Shown here: piece by piece, positions 1 through 11,800 of the stretch
Layout: every line of letters begins with the position of its first letter
Position numbering within the stretch: the first letter of the stretch is position 1
Notes under the pieces: model-generated
The model's input: only the letters and a program-made list of their open reading frames with translations
Databases searched by the model: none
What the model was told of the DNA's origin: nothing
From: Asterella californica
Lineage: Eukaryota; Streptophyta; Marchantiopsida; Marchantiales; Aytoniaceae
NCBI GenBank assembly: GCA_036924285.1
Contig: JAYKYS010000002.1
Location: 45,647,501 to 45,711,500 of the forward strand
Length of the DNA: 64,000 nucleotides
Direction: 5' to 3'
Program-made: the position numbers and the translations under genes

Positions 1-898
1 TCCTCCATCGGACCTGGTGCAAGAGGAGGAGCTGCAGAAGTAGACGAGATGTCTTCTGGAGGAGCTACTCGCCTCCTTGTGACTCTTCGTCTGTCTCCAG
101 TATCCTCTGGAACTCCAGTATCAAGTTCAGAGGCTTCTCGTTGTCTCTTTTCCTCCATAGAAGCATCCTGTCAGTGAACGTGTCTATTCACGTCCAAGAA
201 TGCTTTGATAGACGCAGCGTCAACAGGATCTCCCCACCCTGTGACTTTGCGGATAGTCTCATCTCCTCTCTTCAGTATTTTCAGAAGGAACTTGAGCATT
301 TTTCTTCTCAACAGTCTTATCTAGCAACGTAGGACTGGAAGAAACTTCAATGTGTCCGACATATACATCAGAATTTATCAGTGATGTCATCAACGCATTT
401 ACAGTTGCAGCCGCGGCAATCTGAGGTAGACTTCTCATGCCTCCTCGCCCAAACTGTGTGTTCAGCGGCTCTCCAGTCGAAGAAAGGTGCAGCCTACCAT
501 TCTGGTAGTGAACCACACCATCTCGTAAAGCAGCCGTAAGCTCTTGACAATCCTCTCAAAAATGATCAGGACTGTCACATCAGATACATCTACGAACAAG
601 AGCACCTCTTGGACGTGCAGCAGCAGGCGCCGGTGGCTGCTATCTCTGCAGACCAGCTAGCTCCACCTTTAGTTCTCGCATCTGACGAATCATATCTTCG
701 ATCTAGTTCTGCTGCCCATGGTTCTCCGCAGATCTTGTGAACCGGTGCCCTTTGTGCAGGAATTGACACAACTGGCATCATAGGAACTGCAGCCGGGACA
801 ACAGGTCTAGGAGCCGGAGCAAGAGCAGGAGGTTGAGAGACCACTTCAGCAAGCGGACAATCCCCGACCTTGAACTGGGAGATGTTGTACGTCTGCAA
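1..898 (-). pseudogene. Ty3/gypsy gag remnant with CCHC zinc knuckle
   Basis: Decayed Gag of a Ty3/gypsy element read right to left. From 898 down there is a proline/alanine-rich linker (PALAPAPRPVVPAAVP), then a charged helix (IEDMIRQMRELKVELAGLQR, about 645-710) and a zinc knuckle at about 545-590 with the spacing CX2CX4HX4C (residues CDSPDHF), broken by two stops. Frame 516-259 continues with GRLHLSSTGEPLNTQFGRGG, and the same coding character runs to base 1 (PEDTGDRRRVTRRRV). Gag binds RNA and assembles the particle; here it cannot, because of stops in the knuckle and one before 1-160. The family resembles the minus remnant at 12787-14045 and the element at 58697-64000, from which the knuckle is missing. 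The element continues left of the window. Confidence 0.7.
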
Positions 899-1590
899 GT
901 GACAGAAGTATTATTGCCAACTTACCGGTCTTTCCTGAAACGGTACAAGTACGTGATTGTTGTGAGGGCTTCCTTGAACCGAGTGTGTGGTCAAATGTAT
1001 GTGAAAGATTGGCTGATTCACGACGCGATGCTCTCTATCTACCCTCGAGTTAACCTACAGCTTAAGCCGTTTACATACTGACCGACCTTCAAATGCTCGT
1101 GCAGTAGTGCCTTGCCTCTCAGTCTAATTTCAGATTAGCTCGGTGAAGTTTGGACTTCCATATAGGAGTATTCATGCAGGTTCTGCGACCCCGTATCCTT
1201 GAAAAATATCCAAGTGTTGAGTGTGTGTTAACTATGGCCTTTTTAGTTTACAGTGACTGATATGACCCCTCATTTCTCACCTCTTACGTCTTTGGACTTT
1301 ATAATTCTTTCCGTTAATGGCTTGCAAAGAACATGCAGTCAGGAGTCATACGTGGTGACTCGAATTTAATCTCCAATGTCCGTAGAGATGCCTGTAAATT
1401 TGATTATGTCACACACGAAGCTGAGAATGGAAACAATCCACAAAAGTACATAAAATACACTCCCGAGGACCTAGAACCATCATTGGGCGAATTCTTTGAT
1501 GGATTGATGTGAGCTGATCAAAGACGGTAAACTGGGATTCAAGGGTGCCTGTCAGTGTATGATTTTATGGAGTACAAATAATGTGTTAAG
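833..1590 (+). pseudogene. unidentified decayed coding sequence, part 1
   Basis: An open frame at 833-1081 (82 codons, basic and aromatic, e.g. SFLKRYKYVIVVR) partly overlaps the minus-strand gag remnant. Downstream another frame reads as protein from about 1144 to 1512 with two stops, at about 1259 (TGA) and 1312 (TAA). It includes RILEKYPSVECVLTMAF and a 59-codon ATG-to-stop ORF at 1333-1512 (YTPEDLEPSLGEFFDGLM). After a one-base shift it continues as CELIKDGKLGFKGACQC to about 1560, where the foldback element begins. I do not recognise the protein. It may be an old host gene or an endogenous viral sequence; the part at 4085-4594 may belong to it. Confidence 0.35.
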
Positions 1591-1617
1591 AAAAATTTCT
1601 GTAATAACTACGAGACT

Positions 1618-2019
1618 TAAAAATTAAGTATAAATAAAAGAAAGAACTAGAATAAATAAATAAAAATAGAAAAAATAGAAAAATATTGTAATACTTTAAA
1701 AATTGTATACCTGATCAAATCCACAAAAATCACCGTGAACTACTGATTACCATGAAGAGTGCTAAAGTGAGAATTATTCTAAAGTTATACTTCTATTTTA
1801 TCTGAAATTATATTTTAAATTTAATTTTTTAAAATCAAATAATTCTGTTTTGAACTTATAAACTTCATTATCAATGTTACACTTAGTTGCTAATGACTAA
1901 AAAAGCTGTAAGTCAAAATACAGAACGGCTCTGATTTTACTATAAAAATAATATTTAAGATAAATTAATCCAGATATCTTTTAATTTATAATCTAAATCT
2001 TCCAAGAGAAAAAGTTTAG
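1618..2019 (+). repeat. left inverted arm of foldback element
   Basis: It pairs with 3122-3513 on the opposite strand. The inner edge is sharp: homology stops just after GTTTAG at 2019. The outer edge is AT-rich and blurred. Confidence 0.7.
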
Positions 2020-3121
2020 AAATTTGTGATGGTTTTCTCCTCATCCCGATATTAATTAAGTTTGATTTTTCTCCATGATTTTCAGAAAGAATAAATTAAA
2101 CTAACCCTATTAATTAATTGCTACAACTTAGGGTGAATATTTTTGCTATTGCTTATTTCCTTCTACGTTATTTTTAGAACATCAAATTAAACCGTTTGCT
2201 TCACTTTTATGTTTATCTTATTTATGTTAAAATTTATGTTTACCTTTAATTTTAAATATTTCCTTTAACGAACTTCTCCGGTTTAAGCCGATCTCTTCTA
2301 ATTCAAAATATTTTTCTATTGACTTCAGCATAAATAACTATTTACTTCAGTGACTTTAGGTTTTAATTTTACTCGAAGGAACTACTCTGATGGCCTAACA
2401 TCCTTATGGTTTTCCTCCTCCTTGTGATTTATTCATGTTGTTAAATACATAATTTAAACTAATAATCTTTTAGTGAATACAATTGTGAATATAAAGTGAT
2501 AAATAAAGTGAATATAAAGTGATAAATTAAACCTTCAATAAACTGAATTTCTCACACGATACAATCCTCTTTTTCTCTTTTCATTGTGCGTCGCAGTCCA
2601 CATGCTTTATGGATTATTTCCAGAAGATTCGGCATGTACAAAGCAGTCAATTTATAATAATTACATTAAATATTAAATTAAAGTTGAAATTATTGAATAT
2701 TTTCTCTTTAACTCTTATGGAATTCATGTAAACAACTCGGTTGCACTCTCACTGTGGTGTTCGATCCAATTAAAGTTTTAGATTTTTCACTTTCATTTTT
2801 CCTCTGTACGGCCAGAAGTGCACTTTGGATGTATATTGTTTGAAGTATTGGACGATTTCATTTTGGAGGGTGAATCTGTAGAAAATTTAACGATACAGAA
2901 AACAAAAGTGAGGCCAGGAATGAGGAAACAGAATCGTTTATTAGTGAAAGTAATAATGAAGAAAAAAGAGACCGTTGTTCTATTTAAGAAACGGTTACAT
3001 TTTGCTTTTCTGGGAGCATTTCTTCCACTCCTAAACCCTCTTAACATCAGAAGGAGGAGATATATGTCCAATTTTTAATATTAAAATAAAGTTATCAAAA
3101 GTTATTTAATATTATTAATTA

Positions 3122-3513
3122 CTAAACTTTTTCTCTTGGAAGATTTAGATTATAAATTAAAAAATATCTGGATTAATTTATCTTAAATATTATTTTTATA
3201 GTAAAATCAGGGCTGTTTTGTACTTTGACCTACAGTTGTTTTTAGTCATTAGCGACTAAGTGTAACATCGATAATGAAGTTAGTAAGTTCAAAACAGAAT
3301 TATTTGATTTTAAAAAATTAAATTTCAAATATAATTTCAAATAAAGTAGAAGTATAACTTTAGAATAATTCTCACTTTATCGCCCTTCATGGTAATCAGT
3401 AGTTCACGGTGACTTTTGTAGATTTGATCAGGTATACAATTTTTACTTTATTACGGTATTATTTCTATTATTTATTTATTTATTCTAATTTTTTTAAATT
3501 TATAACTTAATTT
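3122..3513 (-). repeat. right inverted arm of foldback element
   Basis: Reverse complement of 1618-2019, starting at CTAAAC (3122). Differences from the left arm are scattered point changes and a few small indels, so the arms are old enough to have diverged by several percent but still pair along their whole length. Confidence 0.7.
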
Positions 3514-4084
3514 TTATACTATTATTCTTAAATATTTTTTCTGTCCAATTATCTGTTTACTCAATTAATTCAAATTATAACGATAACTTCTCTCTCATTG
3601 GGCCACGTCACACGTACGAAGGAGGGCTCCAACCTAGTTAGTACCGCTGGCAACCTGATACGTACAGAGGCAACCACGGTCGGATGGGTTGTGGTTGTGG
3701 AGACCACTCTAGCTCGGGTTGTGCTTCTCTGGACCATCCGTGGGACCAGCTAGACCACCCACCCTTTGTAAGGGAGACCATCCTTACACCCTCCACTATC
3801 CCAACCCACTCACCTGGAGGGCGGGTTGTGAGTTACGTGGTCCCAGATCTGGTCTGCCCGCGATCCATTAGAGACCTTACTTTACTCCAACCCGCCATGA
3901 ACTACTGTTGCTGTCGAGGTCTCCCTGCCCTCCCGGTTCTAGTTATCGGTATCTTAACAGGATCGAAGTCTTGGTAGTCTTACATTGTTGTCCTCACGTT
4001 AGTGCAAAAATCTGCTATCATATGTTCTTCTACTAGGCCACTTACCGGCTACTGGTTGATACGCCTTACTCTTACTGGTAATGT
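3514..4084. other. no recognisable gene; GC-rich stretch
   Basis: After the foldback element the base composition changes abruptly from AT-rich to GC-rich. A 97-codon plus-strand ORF at 3684-3977 is cysteine- and proline-rich without a recognisable domain, and I treat it as a chance frame. Confidence 0.4.
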
Positions 4085-4594
4085 CAGGTTCGGGGGTTGA
4101 CAAAGAAACTTCTGAATTGTTAGAGTTTACATAGATGTGAAATCGCTAGAGAGGGACTAAGTAGATTTTTGGCTAAGAGGTATAACACTTAGAGAATTTG
4201 TTGAACAACCTTCTTTCCTGGTTTACATCTTGTTCTTCTGCTTCTGCTGATCAGCTGGACTCCTCCATGTACTTTCATGATCTCGAATGTTTTCTAGGAG
4301 ATCCTTTAATTTACGGATGGGATATCGGGATACTGAAAACTGTTAACGACCTAGTTAGAAAGAAAAGAAAAGGAAGTGCATTTCTTCCTAGCAAAGCCAG
4401 AATCTAATGGGAATCACTTCGTACATCCGAAAGCCATGGTAAAGGCAGTTGTGATGGGATTCAGTTTGACCATCAAAGGCTTGGAGTTACAATGCCCTTA
4501 CATTGCGACATTGGCGAACGAATATGCAGATTTCTCGTGTTTCTACAATTATCTAGTGAAGCGCCATCTACAATTATCTTATGAAGCGTCATAA
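4085..4594 (+). pseudogene. unidentified decayed coding sequence, part 2
   Basis: Protein-like sequence that switches frame. About 4110-4240 reads VDFWLRGITLREFVEQP, the ORF 4198-4407 reads GWDIGILKTVNDLVRKKRKG, then a one-base shift continues as LAKPESNGNHFVHPKAMV and KGLELQCPYIATLANEYADF to the stop at 4594. Biased composition and colinear frames indicate real former coding. I do not recognise the family. With 833-1590 it may form one gene split by the foldback element, since the strand agrees and no other coding lies between. Confidence 0.35.
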
Positions 4595-4599
4595 TAATT

Positions 4600-5270
4600 T
4601 TTGAAGCTCTGCATTCTCTCAAGGTAGTGGATAATTTTGAAATCTTTTATTGTTTAAATTTAATGATGATTCGATAAAATATTTATTTTAATTATTTAGA
4701 AAAATCTAGATAAATATAACATCATATGATTGTACTTAGTGAGATAAAAGATACATATCTTTTTATCTTAGAAGGGACAATGATTTGTGATTGATGAAAG
4801 AACATAGTAGAATAAAGTCATATTGATTTTATTCTAGATTGTATTTTCATCATTGAATAAAATATTATAACAACCACTGTACTTAGCGGAAGAAAAGATT
4901 TACATCATTTGTTTCTAGAAGTGACAGTGTAGTGGAATAAAATCATTCATTTTATTCTAGATAGCTCTTTTACTATATAATATGATATAATTATGATTGT
5001 TAAATTGAGTGGAACAGAAATATATATACATTTTTTATTCTAGAAAATATCATATTCTATTACTTGCATGAAAACATAGTGGAATAATATTGTATTAATT
5101 TTATTCTAGATGATTCTTTTATAGTTTATATGAACATAATATATAAAAGATGAAGAAATATAATAATTAATTAATCTATGATATATTTATAATATTATGT
5201 TTTCAATTCAGATTTATGTTATTCTGTTCTGACATATACACATTTTCTTGAAAAATATCTTAATGTCCAA
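4600..5270. repeat. degenerate AT-rich tandem repeat, ~125-150 bp unit
   Basis: Three decayed units are visible. Each contains a block like TAGTGGAATAAAATC followed by TTTTATTCTAGAT (at about 4808, 4931 and 5078), preceded by a segment like GTACTTAGCGGAAGAAAAGA (about 4733, 4881, 5007). No coding potential. Confidence 0.5.
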
Positions 5271-5272
5271 CT

Positions 5273-5700
5273 ATGGAAACTAAAACTGATGGCTCTAGCA
5301 GAAAAGGAGAACGCTCAATGAAAGCAAAGTCTGGAAAGACACATTATGTTGCATTAGAAGAGTTTGGATCACGACTTTTCTTTCTCTTCCCGCTGAAGTT
5401 CGTCGTAATTGGATGGTATGAAAAAACATCAGTGTGGACATTCTTTGTGAATGGTTGAGTGCTACAACGATGGAAGTGGTGTCCACCAGTTCATTTTCTT
5501 CACCGTCAGAGAAGAAAATAATATCTAGTCATATAAAAAGTATAATATCGTGTATAATTGATCCCTTTGTTGATCAATATGTATTAGTTGTTCAAAGCAT
5601 CATCATGATTTTTTATGATGGAGAATCCAAACTTGTCCAAAAGTTCAACTTTGAATTGATAGCAGCAAAAACTATGGGTTTAGGTATGAAAGGACGTTAG
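5273..5700 (+). pseudogene. possible HORMA-domain (REV7/MAD2-like) fragment
   Basis: Two overlapping frames (5273-5458 and 5434-5700). The second reads SSHIKSIISCIIDPFVDQ and then IIMIFYDGESKLVQKFNFEL. This resembles the HORMA strand pair of plant REV7/MAD2L2-type proteins, where a hydrophobic strand with a small loop leads into a V-x-K/R-F-x-F-x-L strand. REV7 is an adaptor of translesion polymerase zeta. The match is by eye to one region only, and the N-terminal half is not recognisable. It could be a fragment captured by the Helitron to its right, or chance. Confidence 0.25.
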
Positions 5701-6103
5701 CATGGAGCAACGATTCAGCCTGATGTCATCATTTGATTATGCAACAACAATGTCAAGAAAAGAAAATACCTCGGAGGTGGAATCAACAGCAAAATACTTG
5801 TTTGGTCCAAAATGTTCTTAATTTCTATGCTTTCATCTTTTATTGTGTGAACAAATACACAGCAAAATCTGATAACAAAGCGCTGGAGAAATAAGACATC
5901 GAATATTAGCAGCAAAAGTTTGTCTTTCTGGTGTGATTTGACCAATTGGAGCTAGCATTGATAATCCTCTCATAGCTCTTTTCCTGTACTAGAATGGAGA
6001 AAGTTTTTATTATTTTTCTCTTCTCGTGAAAGAAAAAAGATTGTGCTTTTATTTGTGCATGTGAAGTCAAGAGAATAACAAACTTTAGAAAAAAACTTTC
6101 ATC

Positions 6104-6559
6104 TTGTTTTTTCTAAAGTTGAAAAAAGTATTTGCCAAAGATTGGAGAATGATGCAGACTGTGGAAAGAGCACACAATGTATATCTGCACTGGTGGTCAA
6201 CTCAAATAACAAATCATTTTGATCATGTGGTCCTAGAGCTAACACCAATTTCAAAAGAATTGCAGCCATACACGAGAGCCATAGACATTTATGTCATAGG
6301 ATTCATCATTCGACATATGTTTTTGAATGATCCAAAGATAGCTATATTTTGCATCAAAAATTTCTACACTCAGTTCAGTAATAGTTGGTTATGGAATAGT
6401 AAGAAAGATCCACATGATAGATTTATTGCTTCTCAGTTAGCATCATATTTTCATATTCCTGCATCAAGTATAATAGTCGATCATATGGTATGCTTACATA
6501 AGATCATGTATACATGTGATAAGACCATGGAAATTAGAGTGGACATGAGATATATATAA
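6104..6559 (+). pseudogene. unidentified 151-codon ORF upstream of Helitron region
   Basis: This is the longest open frame in the AT-rich block. It is not low complexity: it has many Trp, His and Met residues (WSTQITNHFDHVVLELTP; PHDRFIASQLASYFHIP). It lacks a signal peptide, a clear membrane segment or a metal motif I can name. Strand and position suggest it is a 5' part of the decayed Helitron polyprotein or a captured gene fragment. Confidence 0.3.
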
Positions 6560-7015
6560 TTTGAATTCAATACTTGTCATTATTGAATATCTGATCTATC
6601 TTTCAGTTGATATGATTATAACTATTGTTTATTCATATGTTTCAAATATCAATACTAGAATCATTTTGATTTGATTATTGTGATGTTAACAAGTGAGTAA
6701 AGTGATGGATGTGGCTCGACGAAAATAAAGAATCTTGCAGGACAGCCTAGCTCAAAATCTGCTTCTTCGAAACATATCTCTCCCACTCATGATACAACTG
6801 TCGCAGAGCATGAGACTCTTAATACTATGCACTTTCCTCAATCGTCTATCTCCATACATATCTCTCAATCTCTTCCTATGTCTTATCCATCTGTGTCGCT
6901 ATCACTATCCCTTAATGTATTGACTCATTTAACCCAAAAATGACAAGAGCTTGATGCAGAAGTTGCTACACTCTCATCTATTTCATATGTTGAAACCCTT
7001 CTAACACCATTATCC

Positions 7016-7333
7016 ATGGAAAGGAAAAACAAACATATCATAGAGGTTCTCTCAGTAGCTCCTTCCTCAGATCAATATACTGATGAAACTAAAATCCTTG
7101 TTTCAGTTGATGATCTCAAATATGTATCTAGAGGTGATATATTCAAGGAAATGGTTCTCAACCACTATGGAAATGCCTTTGCTACTGAAGAAGCAAAGTG
7201 TTTTCTCTTATTTGATATGATTGACCGCAACATGAATAAGACGGTAACTTGCAATGCACAAGAGAACATTGCAAGGATATGGTCTACAAAAATAACAAGA
7301 AATAGTTGTTACTATTCAATTTTTGGCTCATAG
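7016..7333 (+). pseudogene. unidentified 105-codon ORF upstream of Helitron region
   Basis: Open frame on the same strand as the Helitron remains, with mixed hydrophobic and acidic sequence (TKILVSVDDLKYVSRGDI; AKCFLLFDMIDRN) and no recognised domain. The AT-rich 7334-8186 stretch that follows contains nothing I can identify. Confidence 0.3.
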
Positions 7334-8186
7334 ACCCGCAACGATTGAACGTCCAGTCAAAACAAAGAATCACAGAGGAGATGTAAAGATATTGTTTTGC
7401 TATAGTTGTTGATCGACAAAGAATTTTTGATCTGATATGACGAAGTGACAACCAAGTTCGCAAGAGGAAATGCAGTGTTTTTACATTTAAGATGTTACTC
7501 GAGTAATTTACACTCGAGTACAAAATGCTATTCTGAAATTACATACATACAAGACAACAATATGAGCTACACCTTCTTGTCTGAAAAGGATTAATCATCT
7601 GATAGCAGTATACAACCATCATAAGCAAATTACACTTCAACACTATGAGAGATTATCATAAAATATACTGATTATTTATGATTTCTCAATAGATTTGTTG
7701 ATTTTAAATTAATATTTTATCCCCACTCATCTTATAATACATTGTTTGACTTTATGTACATACTCGTAAGTAGGAGGTGTTTTCTGACCATGAAACTGCG
7801 AAGAGAGACCACTCACTTTTGCACAATCATATGTTTTTGTACCATTTCTTGACTATTGTAATTTTATTACATCTTCTTCTTTGACCATAGCCATCCTTTC
7901 ATTTCATATCTACATTACTGCATGCATTTCAAAATAATTATGGATGAAATAAAATTATTAATATATTATTTGATTAGTCCACTTTTAAATTAATCATTTT
8001 TCTATTACATATGTCTAAAATTTGACACATGATATAACGTCTATTGTTTTATTTGATTGTTCTTCACTAAGTATTTATATATCTTACTTCAGTCTTTTTG
8101 TATTTCTATTTTAAATTCTTATCTTCCAGTTTATGTCCAAATCATCACACGTGTAAATCTTTTTATAATCAATATATTTTTAATAT

Positions 8187-8520
8187 TTGATTTTGATGAT
8201 GATATCAATAATTATAGATAACTTTGAAACCTCAGAGAACTACATATATAATTCGGGCGATTGTATGTTTGATTCGATCACATATATATTCAAAAGTAAA
8301 TACACTACTGCTGATCTCCATACACACGCCAGAAATAAAGTTCTGAAGATCTACACTACTTCTATGGAGACCAATGATGATCTAACATTATCCTACTTCT
8401 TAGAAAATGTTTTGGCATCATTTTTTCATGTTCTATCAACAAAAGAATACATAGAGAAAACTGGTATTTTGGCTATGAACAGTGATGTATGAGGAGATTC
8501 TTTATGCTACTAGCTTTATC
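8187..8520 (+). pseudogene. OTU-like cysteine protease domain (Helitron-associated)
   Basis: The frame contains SGDCMFDSITYIF, matching the OTU catalytic-cysteine box (GDCxF-x-S). After about 60 residues comes GILAMNSDV, then an in-frame TGA, then GDS, matching the OTU 'M..xxxWGD' box with the Trp codon turned into a stop. OTU domains cleave ubiquitin-like chains, and in some Helitron lineages such a domain is fused to the Rep-helicase protein. The catalytic His at the C-terminal end is not visible. The sequence lies immediately upstream of Helitron Rep homology on the same strand, which supports the assignment. Confidence 0.55.
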
Positions 8521-8828
8521 TAGAGTTTATAAATACAACTTTATATCTTCAATTATACTTCCAAAATCAGAATAATTTAATTTGACAACAAACTCATAAC
8601 ATCAAATCATACATTCCACCTCTTATATGATGATCGTCTCTGTCATGTAGGACACTATGAACCTCTACTACCAAAACCTCAATCACTAAATATTAATATT
8701 GGAATTTTATTATACAAGAGATATAAAAATTACACTATGAAGAAATATATGAAACTCTCGTTCACATAGTACTTCGATATGCTCATTATCTAAAGTCAAC
8801 CCAACAAATTCAACAAAAGGTATACAAA

Positions 8829-11800
8829 ATGAAAATCATCAAACGGACAAAACAGAAAATGACATATGATACAAAATTATATGATATCTTAAGATCTGAA
8901 TTCTTATCTATAAACAAAGAAAATCTAAACTTATCAATTTTTGTAACTGTGAAGAAAATCATAAATAATAATAAAATTTACTCTATCAGTGAAAAACATT
9001 TCAAGCAAAATATAGTTGATCACAAGAGACTATTTACTGGATCATCAATTGCTCGTCACACTCGTTCATCATGGACATCTTCTAATGTCAATCACTCAAA
9101 TTCAAAGGCAAGTGAAACACATTGTTCAGAAACGCAAGCAATACATCATATGATGTGAACTCCACGAGAAAAACAAAAAAAAACAACATATTCTCAAAAA
9201 CAAATTGATCACTATAAGAAATCTATAATAGATACTCCAAATGTGATATGTGTAACATGTCACATATATGATTTTCAGAAAAATATGAGTCTATTAAAAA
9301 CACCAAGATTTAATAAAATACTAGACCATGTAAGATCAATGACATATCATGTAATGAAACATCTAGTGTTTGGTTTATGTGCGTTCGAAAATATAGATCA
9401 TCATACTTTACCACTATTCTTCTTTTTATATCAATCTTATCAAAATAAAGGATCCCTTATATAGAATATCTAAATGAAGTAGAAGAGCGATTGATCTCAG
9501 CACATGTTATCTTCAGAAATATGCATGTTTATAGTGGTTTTGAACAATGGCATATGTTTTGTAGCATCATATGAACGTTCTTTCAAATAAAAATGAAGTA
9601 CAACAGCATTTGTCTCCTATGACACATGATGAAAGAAGTATCATTGTTCAAATAAAGTGTAAGATGAGTTTGAGATATGTATACAAGACCAGTTATGTAA
9701 AATGAATTACAATAATCCAAGCTCTAAAATATTTTATTCATATTCCTCTTTATAAACTTCATAAGGTCCATTAATGATAAATGGCTTGAAACTTTAAATT
9801 ATGCTCAACATTTACACTCACTTACAAACACTATCGATTTAGTAATGATCTTCAGATTGAAACATCTCATAATGAATATGATCACACATCAGTAGAAGAA
9901 TATAAAGATGAACATACGACAAATACAAATATGGATTTTATTAGAAATAACATAACTGCACACACAGACACATACATCTCTAACTTCCTTGATTCTGAAA
10001 GTATTTACGCATATCATATTTAAACTCACTCTAGCTCCTACCGAAAGTTACAGCCCTTTAAGTTTATTCAAAGATGAATATTGTGAAGATACTAACTTCC
10101 CTAGTTTATTTTATGTTCACGGTAGAAAATAAACAAGTCTCTCATATCAAACTCTTGCTGCTTGAGAACTACTTCATTTTAGACATCGATTTGCTTGACA
10201 TCTACCCAATATGTTTTTCAAAATGTCCAAAATTTGCATTGAGAAGATCTTGAGTCTCTCTTGGATACGAATTCAAAAGAACTACAAGGTCTTTCTTTGA
10301 CCATCCAACAATAGAGAAATAATGCATTCAAGGAACAATTACTTATATTTGATTAGGCTTTTCCAAGCTTATCTCAACTGAGATTCACACCAGATTATTA
10401 TCAAATTTTGAGAAGGAAACTTAAGAAAACTTACTTTTTTCCTCACCCTTACTTCGAATGAGAATTATTGGAGACCACTTCTACAAACTCTTCATCATCT
10501 AAACAAGAAAGATGATCTTATCCATGAAAATATAGAGGAACTAAATTCATACAAAAGACAACATCTGATTCTACAAGATCCGGTAACATGTACTCGATAT
10601 TATAATCATCGTACTCAATGTTCCAAAAATTAATAAAACAAAATCATGATATATTAATGATTTCTTCTTCATCACATAATTTCAAAGTAGAGGAAGTCCT
10701 CATGATCATGGATTACTATGGATCAAAGATGCGCATGTATTTATATCATTATCAGATCAACCCTGATAATGAATATAATAAAATTTACCAATACTTTTAT
10801 TTCTATGTATCATCGTCTATTATATGAAGCTATGATCAAAACTCAAACGTATTGTCATACCATGATGTGTAAGAAGAAGTATACCATCTACGTATGTACA
10901 TTTTGATTTCCATGGTCATCTATGTCAACAACAATGATATTGTATCCCATACATATAACTGAATTTGATACAAAAACTTTGAAACACATACAAAATATCA
11001 ATACACAAATATACAGTAAGCTTTCTTCTTTTAAGAATGGTATAGATATGAACTACGACGAATCTTCTAAGTTATGAACCTCGACCCTAAAACATATATG
11101 CACGGTTTAAGATATAATACACACAAACCTTCTTTGTATCTAGAATGTAAACCTCATGATATCTACATTAATCTTTTCTCAAAAAGGGATACTCATCTTT
11201 GACACGCAAATAATGATTGCTAATATGTTCTTGATCCACATGCTGCTGCCCAATATTGTACATCTTACTTGACAAAAATAGATAATATCATAACTGAAGA
11301 AATGAAGAAAACCAATGATAGATGCATTGAAGAAGATACTGATGCTCATGCAAAAATTATAAAATAAGACAATGCTTTTTTGAATTCTAGGCAAGTGGTA
11401 GCTCAATAAGCTGTTTATATTATTTCAAGCTTACCATTATATCCGGCTTCTCGTAGTTTCCAATTTATTGTTACAAGCAATCCATCAAATCAGACTTTTG
11501 TTCTTAAAATGATCATCAATTGTCTTTAGAAAAAGATGATTCTTTCACATCCATAGGACTATCATTTATGATCGATAAATACACCATTCGTCCCTAAAAT
11601 CCACAAAATAATACATTATCACTCATAGAATGTATTGCTAATTATAATATATATACTTATAAAAAGTTGAGAAAATCAAAAATTATTTGTTGGATATGCT
11701 TGAATCAATTCAAAGATCCTGAAGAATATTTTAGGGAGCAAGTACTATTCATTGGTGACAAAAATTCAGTGAAAAATAAAAATGAATCATGACAAGACGT

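Larger units (their letters stand above)
1618..3513. mobile_element. foldback element with ~400-bp inverted repeats
   Basis: The left arm (about 1618-2019) and right arm (about 3122-3513) are reverse complements with few mismatches over about 400 bp. For example, the stretch around 1725-1765 (ACCTGATCAAATC...GTGAACTACTGATTACC) recurs inverted at about 3390-3435, and CTTGGAAGATTTAG at 3136 answers 1993-2006. The 1.1 kb between the arms is AT-rich and holds only a short ORF, open on both strands at 2793-3078 (92 codons minus, 86 plus), that resembles nothing known to me. Long arms with a short AT-rich middle fit a foldback or MULE-type non-autonomous DNA transposon. A clear target duplication was not found at the fuzzy outer ends. 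A transcript would form a very long hairpin. Confidence 0.7.

Noticed and set aside
2793..3078. ORFs on both strands in the foldback middle
   Set aside because: Open on both strands at once in AT-rich DNA, with no recognisable domain. Possibly a chance frame, so not called as a gene.
3684..3977. 97-codon ORF on the plus strand
   Set aside because: Cys/Pro-rich composition follows from GC-rich DNA. No domain, no neighbouring coding, no conserved context.
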